Part shown: in pieces, positions 22,198-32,944 of the stretch
Numbering within the stretch: position 1 is the stretch's first letter
How the letters are laid out: every line of letters starts with the position of its first letter
NCBI GenBank assembly: GCA_011634665.1
Contig: WAEK01000005.1
Location: 2,117,001 to 2,181,000, forward strand
Origin: Mortierella sp. BCC40632
Taxonomy: Eukaryota; Mortierellomycota; Mortierellomycetes; Mortierellales; Mortierellaceae
DNA length: 64,000 nt
Direction: 5' to 3'
Made by a program: the position numbers and the translations under genes
Notes under the pieces: model-generated
Seen by the model: the letters and a program-made list of their open reading frames with translations, nothing else
Told to the model about the DNA's origin: nothing
Database searches by the model: none

Positions 22198-24543
22198 ATG
22201 AATCCATTGGCAAAGGACCGGTGTCTCGTCCTCCCAGAGATCCTGAGCATCATCTTCTCCTATCTCGATCATACCTCTCTCATACATGCGCTCTATGTCA
22301 ACCGTGCATGGAATGAGGTCGCGTTACATTTTATCTGGTCCAACATTCGTGGCGTCCAACCAGTGACATCCTTTATGAACCAGATCAGCAAAAATGGCTC
22401 ACGTATCCGGAGACTCGACCTTAAACTTCACCTGGGCACGACTCCAATCAACAAAGAAGTGAACCACGTTCTAGTCAAAGTACTCGAGTCGACTCCGAAC
22501 CTTCAGCGGCTCTCGATCACGTTTCCACCAATCATACTTCCAAGACTCATAATTCAACATCTAATAACCATCCGGAATATGGCGGGAAGCAGACTCCAAA
22601 GTCTAGGAATACATACAGTCGAGCCAGACGATCATCCACACGTAGTCGAACCGATCGCTATTTCGACTGATGAAATTCTTGATATTTTTCCGGGCTTTAC
22701 TTTGCTCAAGAGCTTGGATTGGGGCAGCTCTGCGACAGACATTCAAGCACGAGCGATGGTCTATGCTATCCCTACGCTCGAGTCGCTCACACTCAGGCAC
22801 CACTCAACCCAACTTGAATCAGCCTTTGGTAACACGACAGTGCAACTCATCGGAACCAAACTTCCAAATCTAACAAGGCTTGGTCTCATCAACAACCCAG
22901 CCTTGACCGCAGAAGGAATGACTCTTCTTTCCAAGCATACCGAGCGACTGACATACTTGAATCTTTCCTTGTGCATGAATATTGGCCCAGACGGGATCAG
23001 GGATATTTTGTCCTCGTGCAAAGAGTTGTCTCATGTCCATCTAAGATCAACCAAGGTCGATAATCCTTCTATGATAGTCCTGTCCACTGAATCCAGGGCG
23101 CCAAAACTTCGAGTACTTAATATACGGAACTGTGGATCATTGTCTACTATAGGCGTCAATGAAATTCTCATGAATTGTACCAACCTAGAGATTCTTGACT
23201 TTTGGGGCGTCCCTGTTTCCAACACAAGCTTTTTCAATGATACGCCATGGGTCTGTACACGCCTCATGGAACTCTCTCTTGGAGAGGCTATACTTCAAGG
23301 ATTTCAATATCTCCGCATGGATAAAGCGATCAGCTGTTTGTATAAACAACTTGGTCGGCTCACTCGCTTGACAAGGCTGGAGATTGGTGCCATTACCTTA
23401 AAGTTGCAGCTGTTTGAGCTTGGTCGGGAGGACATTGCAAAGCTGACCAAACTGGAGACTCTTTCTGTGGCAAATGATATATCAGTCAAGGATTTATTAT
23501 GGATCACCAACAGATTGTCAAGCTTGAGGTTCCTGAATATCTGTATGGGTACGGCCACTTCTTCACTTGCTCAAGATCTGATGGAAGTCCACTCGGGACT
23601 CAAGATCGCGCCCGTTCGCATGCCTCGTGCTCCAACTTTTGGCCGACCAATGCAAGGACCACCATACCAAAGCGACAGTGATGATGATGGCGCAGTCTTT
23701 GGGCTCATGAGTGACCATGATACGGATGACCAAACTCCCTACATGCTATCGTATCACTCCCTTTACAATGACACAGATGAAGATTCCGATGATCAAAGTG
23801 ACTCTCATAACTCCATGAATAGCTTCACTGCATATAACAACAACCCAAATGACGATAGCGAAAGCGTCAGTGACCACTCTGATCCCTCGAGCTCTGAAGT
23901 GGGATATGGAGATGCTCATTCGGATATGGATGATGGCAGCGATCCTCCAGATCACCAAGTCGACTCTGAGGAAGAGGATAGAGATTCAGGAGATGAAGTG
24001 GAATCTTTGGCCCATAATGTTTCTGACAGCAGCGAAGATGCATCCATGAAGGGATACAGATATTCTCCTTGGGGTGGTTATGACAGTCCTTCCGATTCTG
24101 AGGACGACTCGCCAGGACACAAGAGCGATAGCTCACATTCACTGGAAGAAGAGCCTTCAATGGATAGTCCATATGGTTACGATTCCCCCGGATATTCGGC
24201 GGAGGATGACCTGGCGGGCAACCATGACAGCGCCACTAGTGACGGTGAGAACCATGCCGTGGAAGCCTCTAGCGATGACGATGAAATCGGTCCTAGCAGA
24301 GGTTATATTGACAACTCTGAAGACGACGATGAAATCGGTCCTAGCAGAGGTTATATTGACGACTCTGAAGACGACGATGAAATCGGTCCTAGGACAGGTT
24401 ATATTGACGACTCTGAAGATGACGAAGTCGACCGTCGTGACATTGATATTGGCGACTATAGCGATGATGAGTTTGACGATGATCTTAGCGATAATGATAC
24501 TGGCAACTATAGCGATGACTATGACGGATTCGACTGCGACTAG
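22198..24543 (+). CDS. F-box/LRR-type protein with acidic repeat tail (second of pair)
   Basis: Likely an SCF substrate receptor of 781 aa in one exon. The ATG at 22198 directly precedes the F-box (about residues 9-55, RCLVLPEILSIIFSYLDHTSL and IWSNI). Leucine-rich repeats run to about residue 460 (LRRLDLKL-like RIRRLDLKL, LTRLGLINN, LTYLNLSLC, LEILDFWG, LRFLNICMG). From about residue 490 to the end the protein is extremely acidic and Ser-rich (SDSDDDG, SEEEDRDSGDEVES), with three copies of a 16-residue unit containing DDEIGPSRGYID near residue 700. That tail is atypical for F-box proteins and suggests casein-kinase-2 type phosphorylation sites or interaction with basic partners. It differs from its neighbour in length and tail, so the pair is not a recent duplicate. 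Confidence 0.82.
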   Translation: MNPLAKDRCLVLPEILSIIFSYLDHTSLIHALYVNRAWNEVALHFIWSNIRGVQPVTSFMNQISKNGSRIRRLDLKLHLGTTPINKEVNHVLVKVLESTPNLQRLSITFPPIILPRLIIQHLITIRNMAGSRLQSLGIHTVEPDDHPHVVEPIAISTDEILDIFPGFTLLKSLDWGSSATDIQARAMVYAIPTLESLTLRHHSTQLESAFGNTTVQLIGTKLPNLTRLGLINNPALTAEGMTLLSKHTERLTYLNLSLCMNIGPDGIRDILSSCKELSHVHLRSTKVDNPSMIVLSTESRAPKLRVLNIRNCGSLSTIGVNEILMNCTNLEILDFWGVPVSNTSFFNDTPWVCTRLMELSLGEAILQGFQYLRMDKAISCLYKQLGRLTRLTRLEIGAITLKLQLFELGREDIAKLTKLETLSVANDISVKDLLWITNRLSSLRFLNICMGTATSSLAQDLMEVHSGLKIAPVRMPRAPTFGRPMQGPPYQSDSDDDGAVFGLMSDHDTDDQTPYMLSYHSLYNDTDEDSDDQSDSHNSMNSFTAYNNNPNDDSESVSDHSDPSSSEVGYGDAHSDMDDGSDPPDHQVDSEEEDRDSGDEVESLAHNVSDSSEDASMKGYRYSPWGGYDSPSDSEDDSPGHKSDSSHSLEEEPSMDSPYGYDSPGYSAEDDLAGNHDSATSDGENHAVEASSDDDEIGPSRGYIDNSEDDDEIGPSRGYIDDSEDDDEIGPRTGYIDDSEDDEVDRRDIDIGDYSDDEFDDDLSDNDTGNYSDDYDGFDCD
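24277..24420 (+). repeat. Three 48-nt tandem repeats in coding sequence
   Basis: Copies at 24277-24324, 24325-24372 and 24373-24420 are nearly identical at the DNA level. They differ at an AAC/GAC codon and by a few changes (AGG ACA for AGC AGA) in the third copy. The unit keeps the reading frame (16 codons), so copy number can change without frameshift. Confidence 0.9.
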
Positions 24544-25728
24544 GATTAAGCCCTTTGAAAAAAAAAAAAAAAAAAGACTGTATCAAATGAAGGTCCTCTA
24601 TCCGATTTATCACACCAGTTAGAAAGGGGAGGATGTTTTTTTTTTTTTTTTTTTTTTTTTCTTTTTTTTTTTTTGTGCCTAGTTTGGACAATTGTGGGGA
24701 CCTAAACGCGTTGGGATGTGGCACCACCTATCCTACCAGCTTGATCTCCACAGTGTACGAGAGACAGTTTTTAAGAAATTTGAAAAGTGGCGCATCTTCC
24801 GCCCAAATTATGTCGCAGAGAGCTGTTCAAAAGAACCATGCTCCCCTTTTGGAGTGCGTGCTCTTTTTTTCCTCCATCTCCCTCCCACCCCCACCTCACT
24901 CTATATCCAATTGACAGGAGGTCTTGGTATGAATGAATACAGCCTATCACAGCCGACATGTTTAAGCCCGCCTTTCATCTACGCTAGCTCAGCCCCATCA
25001 TTTGTCGAGAGTCTAGGTCTTTTCGTGTTTAGACACAAAGCTGACAAAGATTTATCCGACGACATTTCTTCCCCACCAACACCACCTTAATCCTAATTCA
25101 AATATGCCATTTGTCATGGGCTATCGCCGGTAGTAAGAGGAGTAAAACAGACATCTCAAATAGGGGCTCAACAGTTCTACGGCCAAAAAAAAAAAAAAAA
25201 AAAAAATGTAGTGATGACACAATCTTATGAAGCACCCAATAGAGTAAAAAAATCCGTGTAACAAAGTGCACCAAATAGAGTATATCCATTAATGGACATT
25301 TGTCTATCCTATCCTCCTTCCTCTCTCCTCCACGCTAAAAACCCTTCAAAACTTCAAAAGCAATTGAGCATTATCTAGAAGCAATGGAATGCAGGAGGGC
25401 ATCGACCTTAGCCCTGAGGCACATACTAAAAAACAAAAATAGCAAACTTGACCCCATCATGCAAACAACTCTATCCTCTGATTTTCATCATGGCACATAT
25501 ACAAGGCGTAGGCGTATGGGGAACAAGGGCTAGACAACAAGTAGTCCTTGAGCTGCTTCATTGAAATTTTTCCAATAGTTCCATAGGCGCTACTACAGCC
25601 TTGGGGACGGCATTCGTCACACCTTTGCCTCCAATGCCAAGATCACCGTAGAGCCTTAGGCTGAACAAATCGTTAATAATTTTTCCACAGCAGTTATGGC
25701 GGGGAGGGGGTGTTGGACAAATAAAATC
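24544..25728. other. Spacer, possible coding remnant near 24.69-24.87 kb
   Basis: Poly-T tracts occur at about 24634-24674 and poly-A at about 25183-25205. On the plus strand, 24692-24870 translates to a natural-looking peptide (for example LHSVRETVFKKFEKW, then IFRPNYVAES), without flanking exons I can join or a recognisable family. It may be a decayed gene fragment. Nothing else is supportable. Confidence 0.35.
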
Positions 25729-25735
25729 TATAAAG
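25729..25735 (+). promoter_or_regulatory. TATA box of the S41 peptidase gene
   Basis: TATAAAG lies 159 bp upstream of the ATG at 25888, followed by a T tract and a CT-rich leader. A standard core-promoter arrangement; motif and position only. Confidence 0.5.
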
Positions 25736-25887
25736 ACAGGCAATCCCTTCCCCTTTTTTTTTTTTTTTTTTTTTTTCTTTTCTATTTCTGTTATCAAGTA
25801 CTACCATCTCATCCTCATCCCCCTCATCCCTTCCTCACCCCACTCTTCTCCCCCATCTCAGAACTCTCCAGAATATACATCATAACC

Positions 25888-26402
25888 ATGCCATCCCTAG
25901 TCAAGCTTCTACTCATTTCAGCAGCCTTGGCTGTCGTCTCAAAGGCGGCGGCCCCAGCAGAGGCGCAATCCCACGACCCATGTGCAGTCCTAGCCAAGAC
26001 AAGTCAGGACAAACTCTCATACAAAACTGTAGCCGATTGTTATCACGCTATTGATTTCAATCCCAAGGAAGCCAAGGAGACAATCGATACCTTGACTACT
26101 TTTTACAATGATGTCTTTGTCTTTCGAGATATTGCCATGACACCCAAATTGAAGGAACCCCTTTCAAGTCCTCCTGTGGATGCCCTGGCTGTTCTCAAGA
26201 AGATTGGTCGCAAGCGCTATAGACGCGACTTTGATTTCCACAATGACCTAACAATGTTTGCCAACTCGTACAATGATGCACACACCTCTTATAAACGTAA
26301 GTTTTTTGGTCTATGAAAATAACCAGGGCTATTTGGTAGTGGAGACGTGAGCTCAGACAGCTTGTCAATGCAAGACGCTCACTATTTTCTCTTTTCTCTC
26401 TC

Positions 26403-26436
<34 letters not shown>

Positions 26437-28098
26437 TGAACAGCTGAATGCTATATAAGCCACATCTTTTTGCAGCCCCTGTCTCTCTACGCACCAGTGA
26501 TCGATGGCCGTCAGGTAAAGGATAGAATAGTTTTTTTACCTCATAGATCTTGTCGAGATATGTCGCATCTCTCTCTCTCTCTCTCTCTTTATTTATTTCT
26601 TTACTGCTAAAGATAGAGATGCTTACTTACTGCTATACCTTTTTTCGTTTCCTGTCTACAGTCGATCCGCGTTCACACCGACTCGACCAAGTCTAAACTC
26701 GAGGACTGTGAAGTCACTCGGATCAATGGCCGTGATGCGCGTGCCACTATCCAGTCCTGGGCAGACAAGAACACTGGTTTCTCTAAAGATGCTGGTGTCC
26801 GATTCAACCATGCACTTGCCAGTCACGTCTACTGGCCAGAGACCAAACTCTGGCTCTCTGCTCCTGGTATGTTCTCGATCCGGTACCGTTTGCCAGAGAC
26901 ACCCTTCCTCGACTATGAACTCAAGTGTGGAAACCAAGGAACAACTCGTCGATTCCGTGGCGAGTGGCAGACAATGCGCATTATCGATGAAGAAGCTTTT
27001 ACGGACAAGGCTTCCTTTGTCTCGAATGTTTGTGCTCACGAATCTAAAAAGCCCCATACGTCCAGTAAGAAGGCGTCCGCACGAGCGATGGATCCCGAGA
27101 TCTTTACCCAGATTTTGGGAATGCTCTATGAGCGTGAGCATGGACACAAGCCGGACACATCGTTGAAGGATATGCCAGATGCCAAGTTGTGGGCTAGCAA
27201 CAACACGGCTGCCTACCAACTTAAGTCGATGCCACATGTGGGTGTGCTCGTCATCCCTAGCATGGAGATGCAAGCCGAGACCGAGATCCCGACGATTCAA
27301 GGGTATTTGAGCCAGCTTGCCAAGAATGGAGTGACCAACATCATCATTGATATGAGTGGCAACTTTGGTGGTGAAGAAGATTTTGCATCGCTCTTGCCAA
27401 GTATCTTTTTCAAGACAGAGGACAAGAGAATTCATAATCAACCCTCTCGGTTCCGAGTCACGCCTTCAGCTCAAGCCATTGCTGAAGCCAACCTAAAGAA
27501 CCCAAAAGTTGACTCGTACTGGAACCCAGCTTCTCTGGCCGATACCGCGACTGGTACACCCTTCAAGACCAACCCCTTCACGAGCAAAGTGGTTAATTTG
27601 AAATACCAGGGTCGTTCAGCCGCCTTTTCTCAGCAAGTCTACTTTGACTATAACTTGGGTTTTACCGACCCTTCCATCAAGTACCCCTGGTCGAATGATC
27701 CATCCAAGATCACGATCCTGACCGATGGACAGTGTGGATCTGCTTGTGGAATGACCAGTGACTTTTTCGTGCGTGTGCATGGAGTCAAGACTGTGGCCAT
27801 TGGTGGACACAAGGGCAAGGCTTTGTCCATGTACTCGTTCCCAGGAGCGTCTGTGATCGACACGGACGAATACGTGCAGACCTTTGAAAACTTGGGATTG
27901 AAGTCTACGATTCGTCGCTTGCCCTATGCGAACTCGGTCTCTGTGGGTGTGACCATGGTGTTCTTGGGCAATGACACTGTACCCTTTGAGTTCAACTCGG
28001 ATCGATTCCCATCAGCCTTCCGTTTGGACTATGGTCCCAAGACTGCTCGAAACCATGATCAGTTGTGGGCTGCTGTAGCCAAGACTGTCTGGAAGTAG
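25888..28098 (+). CDS. Secreted S41-family (tail-specific type) peptidase
   Basis: A predicted extracellular serine protease of the S41/CtpA-like group, which uses a Ser-Lys dyad. Exons are 25888-26296, 26444-26514 and 26662-28098 (638 aa, phases agree). The N-terminus is a signal peptide (LVKLLLISAALAVVSKA, cleavage near AAPAEA). The C-terminal half carries the S41 fold: VGVLVIPSM, IIIDMSGNFGG (the conserved DLRxNxGG-like strand), and LTDGQCGSACGM with the likely nucleophile Ser in GSACG. A Lys follows in IGGHKGK, at a distance compatible with the dyad. The N-terminal 200 residues with paired Cys look like the cap or PDZ-replacing region of fungal secreted members. A GA microsatellite follows in the 3' UTR. 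Whether it is active and on what is not visible. Confidence 0.8.
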
Positions 28099-28127
28099 AA
28101 GAAGAAAGTAATGCGGGGAAAGGAAAA

Positions 28128-28183
<56 letters not shown>

Positions 28184-29646
28184 GATAGACAAACTGCAAG
28201 TCCCATAGAATAAAAAGAAAAAAGAAAAATGGAAATGGAGAAATACATCCGATGCACCTTATCAAAAAAAAAGCAGGAGCCAGCTTAGGCTAAAAGGAGC
28301 GACGAGAGGGAGAGAGGGAGGGAAAATAAATAAACAAATAAAAGAGTCGAATGTCGCGTCGATGGGACAGAGAGGGAGAGAGGGAGAGACAGAGAGCGAG
28401 TATCTGTACGTGCGAGGAACAAAGAGTTCGAAGATGGAGCGGATCGCTGTCCTTTGGATGAGAGGGGGAGTTAACCCTTCTGGGAGAAGAAAAAGAACTC
28501 TAGTGCCCACGGCTTGCCTCCTAAAAAGCGAGCAAGCGAGCAAGAGAGAGAAGAGAAGATGGGTTCATTGTCGAATGATGAGCGCGCCAGCCAATCACGG
28601 CGCTGCAGTCAATCCAGTGGAGGGAGCGAGAGTGTAATAGAGAGAACATGGACAGACACAGACAGAACAGACAGACAGACGGGTTTTTTTAGAGCCATTT
28701 TTTTTTTTTTTTTTTTTTTTTTTGAGTATCCCACTCAACACCCCTTCTCCGCAATCCTTTGTGTTGTCCTCCTCCAGCTCTTTCCAACCAGCTGATGATG
28801 GTTGTCTTCATCGAGGCCTTTGGAGTCCGGACTTTGGATTCTCGTTCTTGTCCTTCTGTCTCGTCTCTCTTTGTGTGCTACGTACCAAAAGCTCTGTCCC
28901 ATCCTATCCTATCACATCCTATCCAATCCTCTCCAATCTCCTATGGTCTCTCTCTCTCTCTCTCCATATAAGAACCTGTTTGCCCTGTATTCATCTCTGT
29001 CAATTGACCAGCATTTGTACGTGCAATAGTAGTTGAGGGCGTGGGAGGCGGAGGTGGCGAATGCGTATGTGCGTCCGATCGATCAGGGCCAGCAAAGCAC
29101 AAGATCGGTCAATGCAATGGAATGGATCCTTTAGGGCCTAGGACAGGCAATCGGACAGCCCATTATCCACTGGAGCTGGTTTGACAACTGGCTGTCTTGC
29201 TCCATTAAAACATGGCGCCAGTTGCGCCGTTTTCGGGAGGAGGAAGAGGAGGGGATGTGGTGGGCGTGGGACAATGAGTAAGATCTGCAGAGATTGGCAA
29301 GCACCGATGGGCTGGCTAGATAGCACGCCTCCCACCCGTCGCTCCCTTCCCAGCATGAGCAATGGGAGATTGTGCAGAGGACGAGCTGTGGCACCGTGGG
29401 GGAGCACTTTTATCTGGAATAGAGTTGAGTATAAGGCCACTTTTTCACAGCCAGGGCAACCAACCAGCGTCCGTTGTTCTGGCCAGCTCATCTCGCCTAT
29501 TTCTGTTGTTGTCGCCTTTTGCTTTCTCTCTTTCTTTTTCTTTTTTTCATTTTCTTTTTTTTCCCTTTCTTCTTCTTCTTCTCTACTCTTCTTCTCTCCT
29601 CTCACCTCCCACCCCGACCCAATCCTCCGCCCACACGACCATCATC
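28099..29646. other. Spacer upstream of the sterol reductase gene
   Basis: It starts with the peptidase 3' UTR, including (GA)25 at 28131-28180. GA/GGGA repeats (about 28305-28400), a poly-T run (about 28699-28723) and a CCTAT-type repeat (28898-28940) follow. A TATA-like GTATAAGG lies near 29430, 215 bp upstream of the next ATG. No ORF of natural composition was found on either strand. Confidence 0.5.
28131..28180. repeat. (GA)25 microsatellite in a 3' UTR
   Basis: A perfect GA dinucleotide run about 30 nt after the stop of the S41 peptidase gene. Confidence 0.9.
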
Positions 29647-32174
29647 ATGGCAGTGAACCAGAGGAAGACCGTCGTCACGACCCAAACGACTACCGTCAAG
29701 ACTCAAACAAAGATCGTTGACCGTCAGGTCGGAAAGACATGGGGCCGTGATAGAGGTAACGACCGCGTCAATTTTCTTTACCTTTCTTCTCTCTCTCTCT
29801 CTTCTCTCATCGTGAATGCCATCCCCTGTCCCTGTTCATTTCCCTTCACCCTGGGAAACAAAAAAAAAGAAAAAAGCCAAGCATTTGCTGAGAAAGTCGA
29901 CAGCCCAAGAGAATTAGTCCGGTCCGATAGCCCAAATATGGGCTGTGTAGTCCTTCGGGGACAAAGGGAGAGGGGTCCACAAGGACCAGAGTTTTTCCAC
30001 GGCATTGCTTTTTTTTTTTTTTTTTTTTGGCTTGAAACGGATTTACTTCATCAGCAGGTGCATCCAGTGCGATCCGAATTAGACCCAGATCGCGTCCATC
30101 GACACGGCAACGGAACCCAAAAGAGGACTCGCGACCATCCAAGGAGCGGGACCGTTGGAGAATGAATGAGAGAGAATAGGGGAATGAGAGAATGAGAGAA
30201 TGAGAGCAAGAGGAGCCCCTGACAAAAAAAAAACAAGAACGAGAGAGAGATAGAGAGGAGAGAGAGAGAGAGAGAGAGATAGAATCATACGATTCTTGCC
30301 GCCATTCATTCACCAAGGCAGTAAGCAGTGTGCTACTCTCACTCTCTCATACTCGCTCTCTCTTCCAGCCCCTACCAAAAACAATGAAAAAAAAATATTA
30401 ACATGTGTGTAACCCTTTGCTCTGCGGATGCTCTCCATTCTAGATGTCTCGTTCGGTACCATCTTGATTTCGCTCGGCATCTTGGTTCTCTCGCCCGTCT
30501 GGGTCCTCTACACCTTCATCTCCTGCACCAGCTACCAGTGCGCGCTCTCTGGACCTGCTCTGGAGATCTATGGTGCGGCCGACTCTCTCGAGGCCCTGAA
30601 GACCCTGTTGATCCGTGAGGTTCCCCGCTTCTCTCCCTATGCTGCCCGTCTCTTCTTCACCTGGCTCGCCTTCCAGGCCTTCCTCTACACCTTCTTGCCT
30701 TCAGCCATCGGCTACGGCCAGCGCACCCCTGCCGGTCACTTGCTCCCCTACAAGGTAAGAGTCCTCCCTTTCCCCTGGTCCCTGAATCCACCCAACACAC
30801 CACAACAACAGCCCTTGTCCCCCATCGACCTTCTCACGTACACGCGGAGACTATGACTCGGACTCGGACTCGGACTCGGACTCTGACTAGGACTCGGACT
30901 CGGACTCGGGCAAAAATAATAACCAGACCGAACAAGAAGATGGCTCTCCCCTTTCTAGAATGACCCCTGACACTCATATCCATCCTCGTCCTTTTTTGTC
31001 TCCTATAGGTCAATGGTTTGTTTGCCTGGATCGTGTCCCACGCCATCTACGGTGTTGGTGGCTACTACATGGGCTGGTGGAAGTTGTCCGTCATCCACGA
31101 CAACTGGGGTGGTATCCTTGTGGCTACCAACATGTACGGCTACTTCTTGACCTTCTTTGTCTACATCAAGGCCCACCTCTTCCCCTCGCATGCTGCCGAC
31201 CGCAAGTTCTCGGGATCGTTCATCTACGATCTCTTGATGGGCATCGAGTTCAACCCTCGTTTTGGCCAGTACTTTGACTTTAAGCTCTTCCACAACGGTC
31301 GTCCTGGAATCGTTGCCTGGACCATGATCAACCTTTCGTTCGCTGCTGCTCAGTACAACAAGATTGGCTATGTGACCAACTCGATGGTCCTGTTGAACTT
31401 GTTGCATGCTACCTATGTCCTTGACTTTTTCTATAACGAGGACTGGTATCTCCGCACCATCGACATTGCCCATGACCACTTTGGATTCTACCTTGCCTGG
31501 GGTGACTCTGTCTGGCTTCCATTCCTTGTAAGTGGTTTATCTTTTTCTTTTTTCTTTTTCTTTTTGGATTCCCAGCTAAAAGGAACCTTGTCCCTTCAGC
31601 GCTGTTTTAATGTTGTTGGTCCAGGTAACAAATGAGCTGACATGGGTTTTTTTTATATTCTTCTCTCTTTTTTTTTTTTTTTTTTCCCGCAACACAGTAC
31701 ACTCTTCAGTCCCACTACCTTGTTCGCAACCCTGTCGACTTGACCCCCATCCAGTTCGCTTTCATCTTTGCTGTTGGCTTCACTGGATACTTCATCTTCC
31801 GCTCTGTCAACCACCAGAAGGACATTGTTCGTACCTCGAACGGCGAGTGCTTGATTTGGGGCAAGCCCGCCAAGGTGATCCGAACCGAGTTTGTCACCTC
31901 GGATGGCAAGACCCACAAGTCGTTGTTGTTGTGCTCGGGCTACTGGGGTCTCTCTCGCCACTTCAACTATGTTGGTGACTTGTTGCTCTCGTTGGCCATG
32001 TGCATGACCTGCGGCACGAAGCACTTGTTGCCTTACTTTTACATCATCTACATGACCATCTTGCTTCTCCACCGCATCCAGCGCGACCATACCCGCTGCA
32101 AGGGCAAGTATGGCAAGTACTGGGAGGAGTACATGCGCATTGTCCCCTACAAGTTGATCCCTTATGTTTACTAA
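29647..32174 (+). CDS. DHCR7: 7-dehydrocholesterol reductase (sterol delta-7 reductase)
   Basis: Reduces the C7-C8 double bond of sterol B rings with NADPH in the ER membrane, leading to delta-5 sterols rather than ergosterol-type delta-5,7 sterols. Exons are 29647-29755, 30444-30754, 31009-31527 and 31698-32174 (471 aa, close to animal enzymes of about 475). Diagnostic stretches of the ERG4/ERG24 superfamily are present: MGIEFNPRFGQYFDFKLF, NGRPGIVAWTMINLSFAA, TIDIAHDHFGFYLAWGD, HQKD, LIWGKP, SGYWGLSRHFNYVGD and the C-terminal LLPYFYIIYM with KYGKYWEEY. Several of these match vertebrate DHCR7 better than ERG24 (C14 reductase) or ERG4 (C24). A C14 reductase is the main alternative but is unlikely given YTLQ and HFGFYLAWGD. 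The reaction is uncommon in fungi and known from Mortierella. Confidence 0.9.
30855..30909. repeat. GGACTC hexanucleotide repeat in DHCR7 intron 2
   Basis: About nine copies of GACTCG (with two variant units, GACTCT and GACTAG) in the intron between 30755 and 31008. The period is six, unlike the dinucleotide tracts elsewhere. Confidence 0.9.
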
Positions 32175-32282
32175 AGGGGGTTGAGTGCATTGGACAAAAA
32201 GACCATCTCTCTCTCTCTCTCTCTTTCTCTTTCTCTTTCTTTCTCTTTACTCTCCTCACTCTGTACACATTTTTTTTTATTC

Positions 32283-32288
32283 AATAAA
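32283..32288 (+). terminator. Poly(A) signal AATAAA of DHCR7
   Basis: AATAAA lies 109 nt after the DHCR7 stop codon, downstream of a CT-rich 3' UTR. Confidence 0.6.
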
Positions 32289-32718
32289 ACACTCGTTGCT
32301 CAGTAATCAAGATGGTCGGTAGTTGATGGAGATCATATGCTTATCCAAGCACTGACTAACAGAGAGGAATAGTGTTAGGCTAAGGGACACACACACAGGG
32401 TCTGAATCCCAGTCTTCTCTCTCTGGATGGTGGACCAAAACCTATTTATGCGTAATGCGCGACATGACATACGACAGACGCATACAAACATACAACACAC
32501 TCAAACACGCACGTCTTGCGTCTCTTTCGATCGCTTTCCTCTACCGAGAACAGGAGAACAGAAGAAAAGAAAAACAGGACTGCCTCCTCCTCTCTCTTTT
32601 TTTTTTTTTTTTTTTTTTGCCTTTCTTAAAAGGCTCCCACACTCGCATCTCTCATCACTCGTCAATCTGGTCACACACACACACACACATTAAATTAAAT
32701 CCATTAAATTAATATTAA

Positions 32719-32721
<3 letters not shown>
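32289..32721. other. Spacer between DHCR7 and the FMP52-like gene
   Basis: It contains a T20-like run (about 32599-32618), a short CA run (about 32672-32689) and an AT-rich block (32690-32720) just before the long CT tract; the AT-rich block is the likeliest core promoter for the next gene. No supportable ORF. Confidence 0.45.
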
Positions 32722-32813
<92 letters not shown>

Positions 32814-32814
32814 A

Positions 32815-32859
<45 letters not shown>

Positions 32860-32870
32860 CTATCTATCTA

Positions 32871-32938
<68 letters not shown>
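32722..32938. repeat. Interrupted (CT)n tract, 217 nt, ending 6 nt before an ATG
   Basis: CT dinucleotides are interrupted only by TATC and TATATATAATC-type units (about 32770, 32807-32818, 32857-32872). The tract would form almost the whole 5' UTR of the downstream gene. Confidence 0.95.
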
Positions 32939-32939
<1 letters not shown>

Positions 32940-32944
32940 ACAAA

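Noticed and set aside
26656..27441. 261-aa minus-strand ORF
   Set aside because: Antisense to the conserved S41 peptidase exon, no recognisable motif; an open frame by codon mirror effect.
29362..30165. 267-aa plus-strand ORF covering the DHCR7 first exon
   Set aside because: Only 29647-29755 of it is exon 1; the rest is leader and intron sequence.
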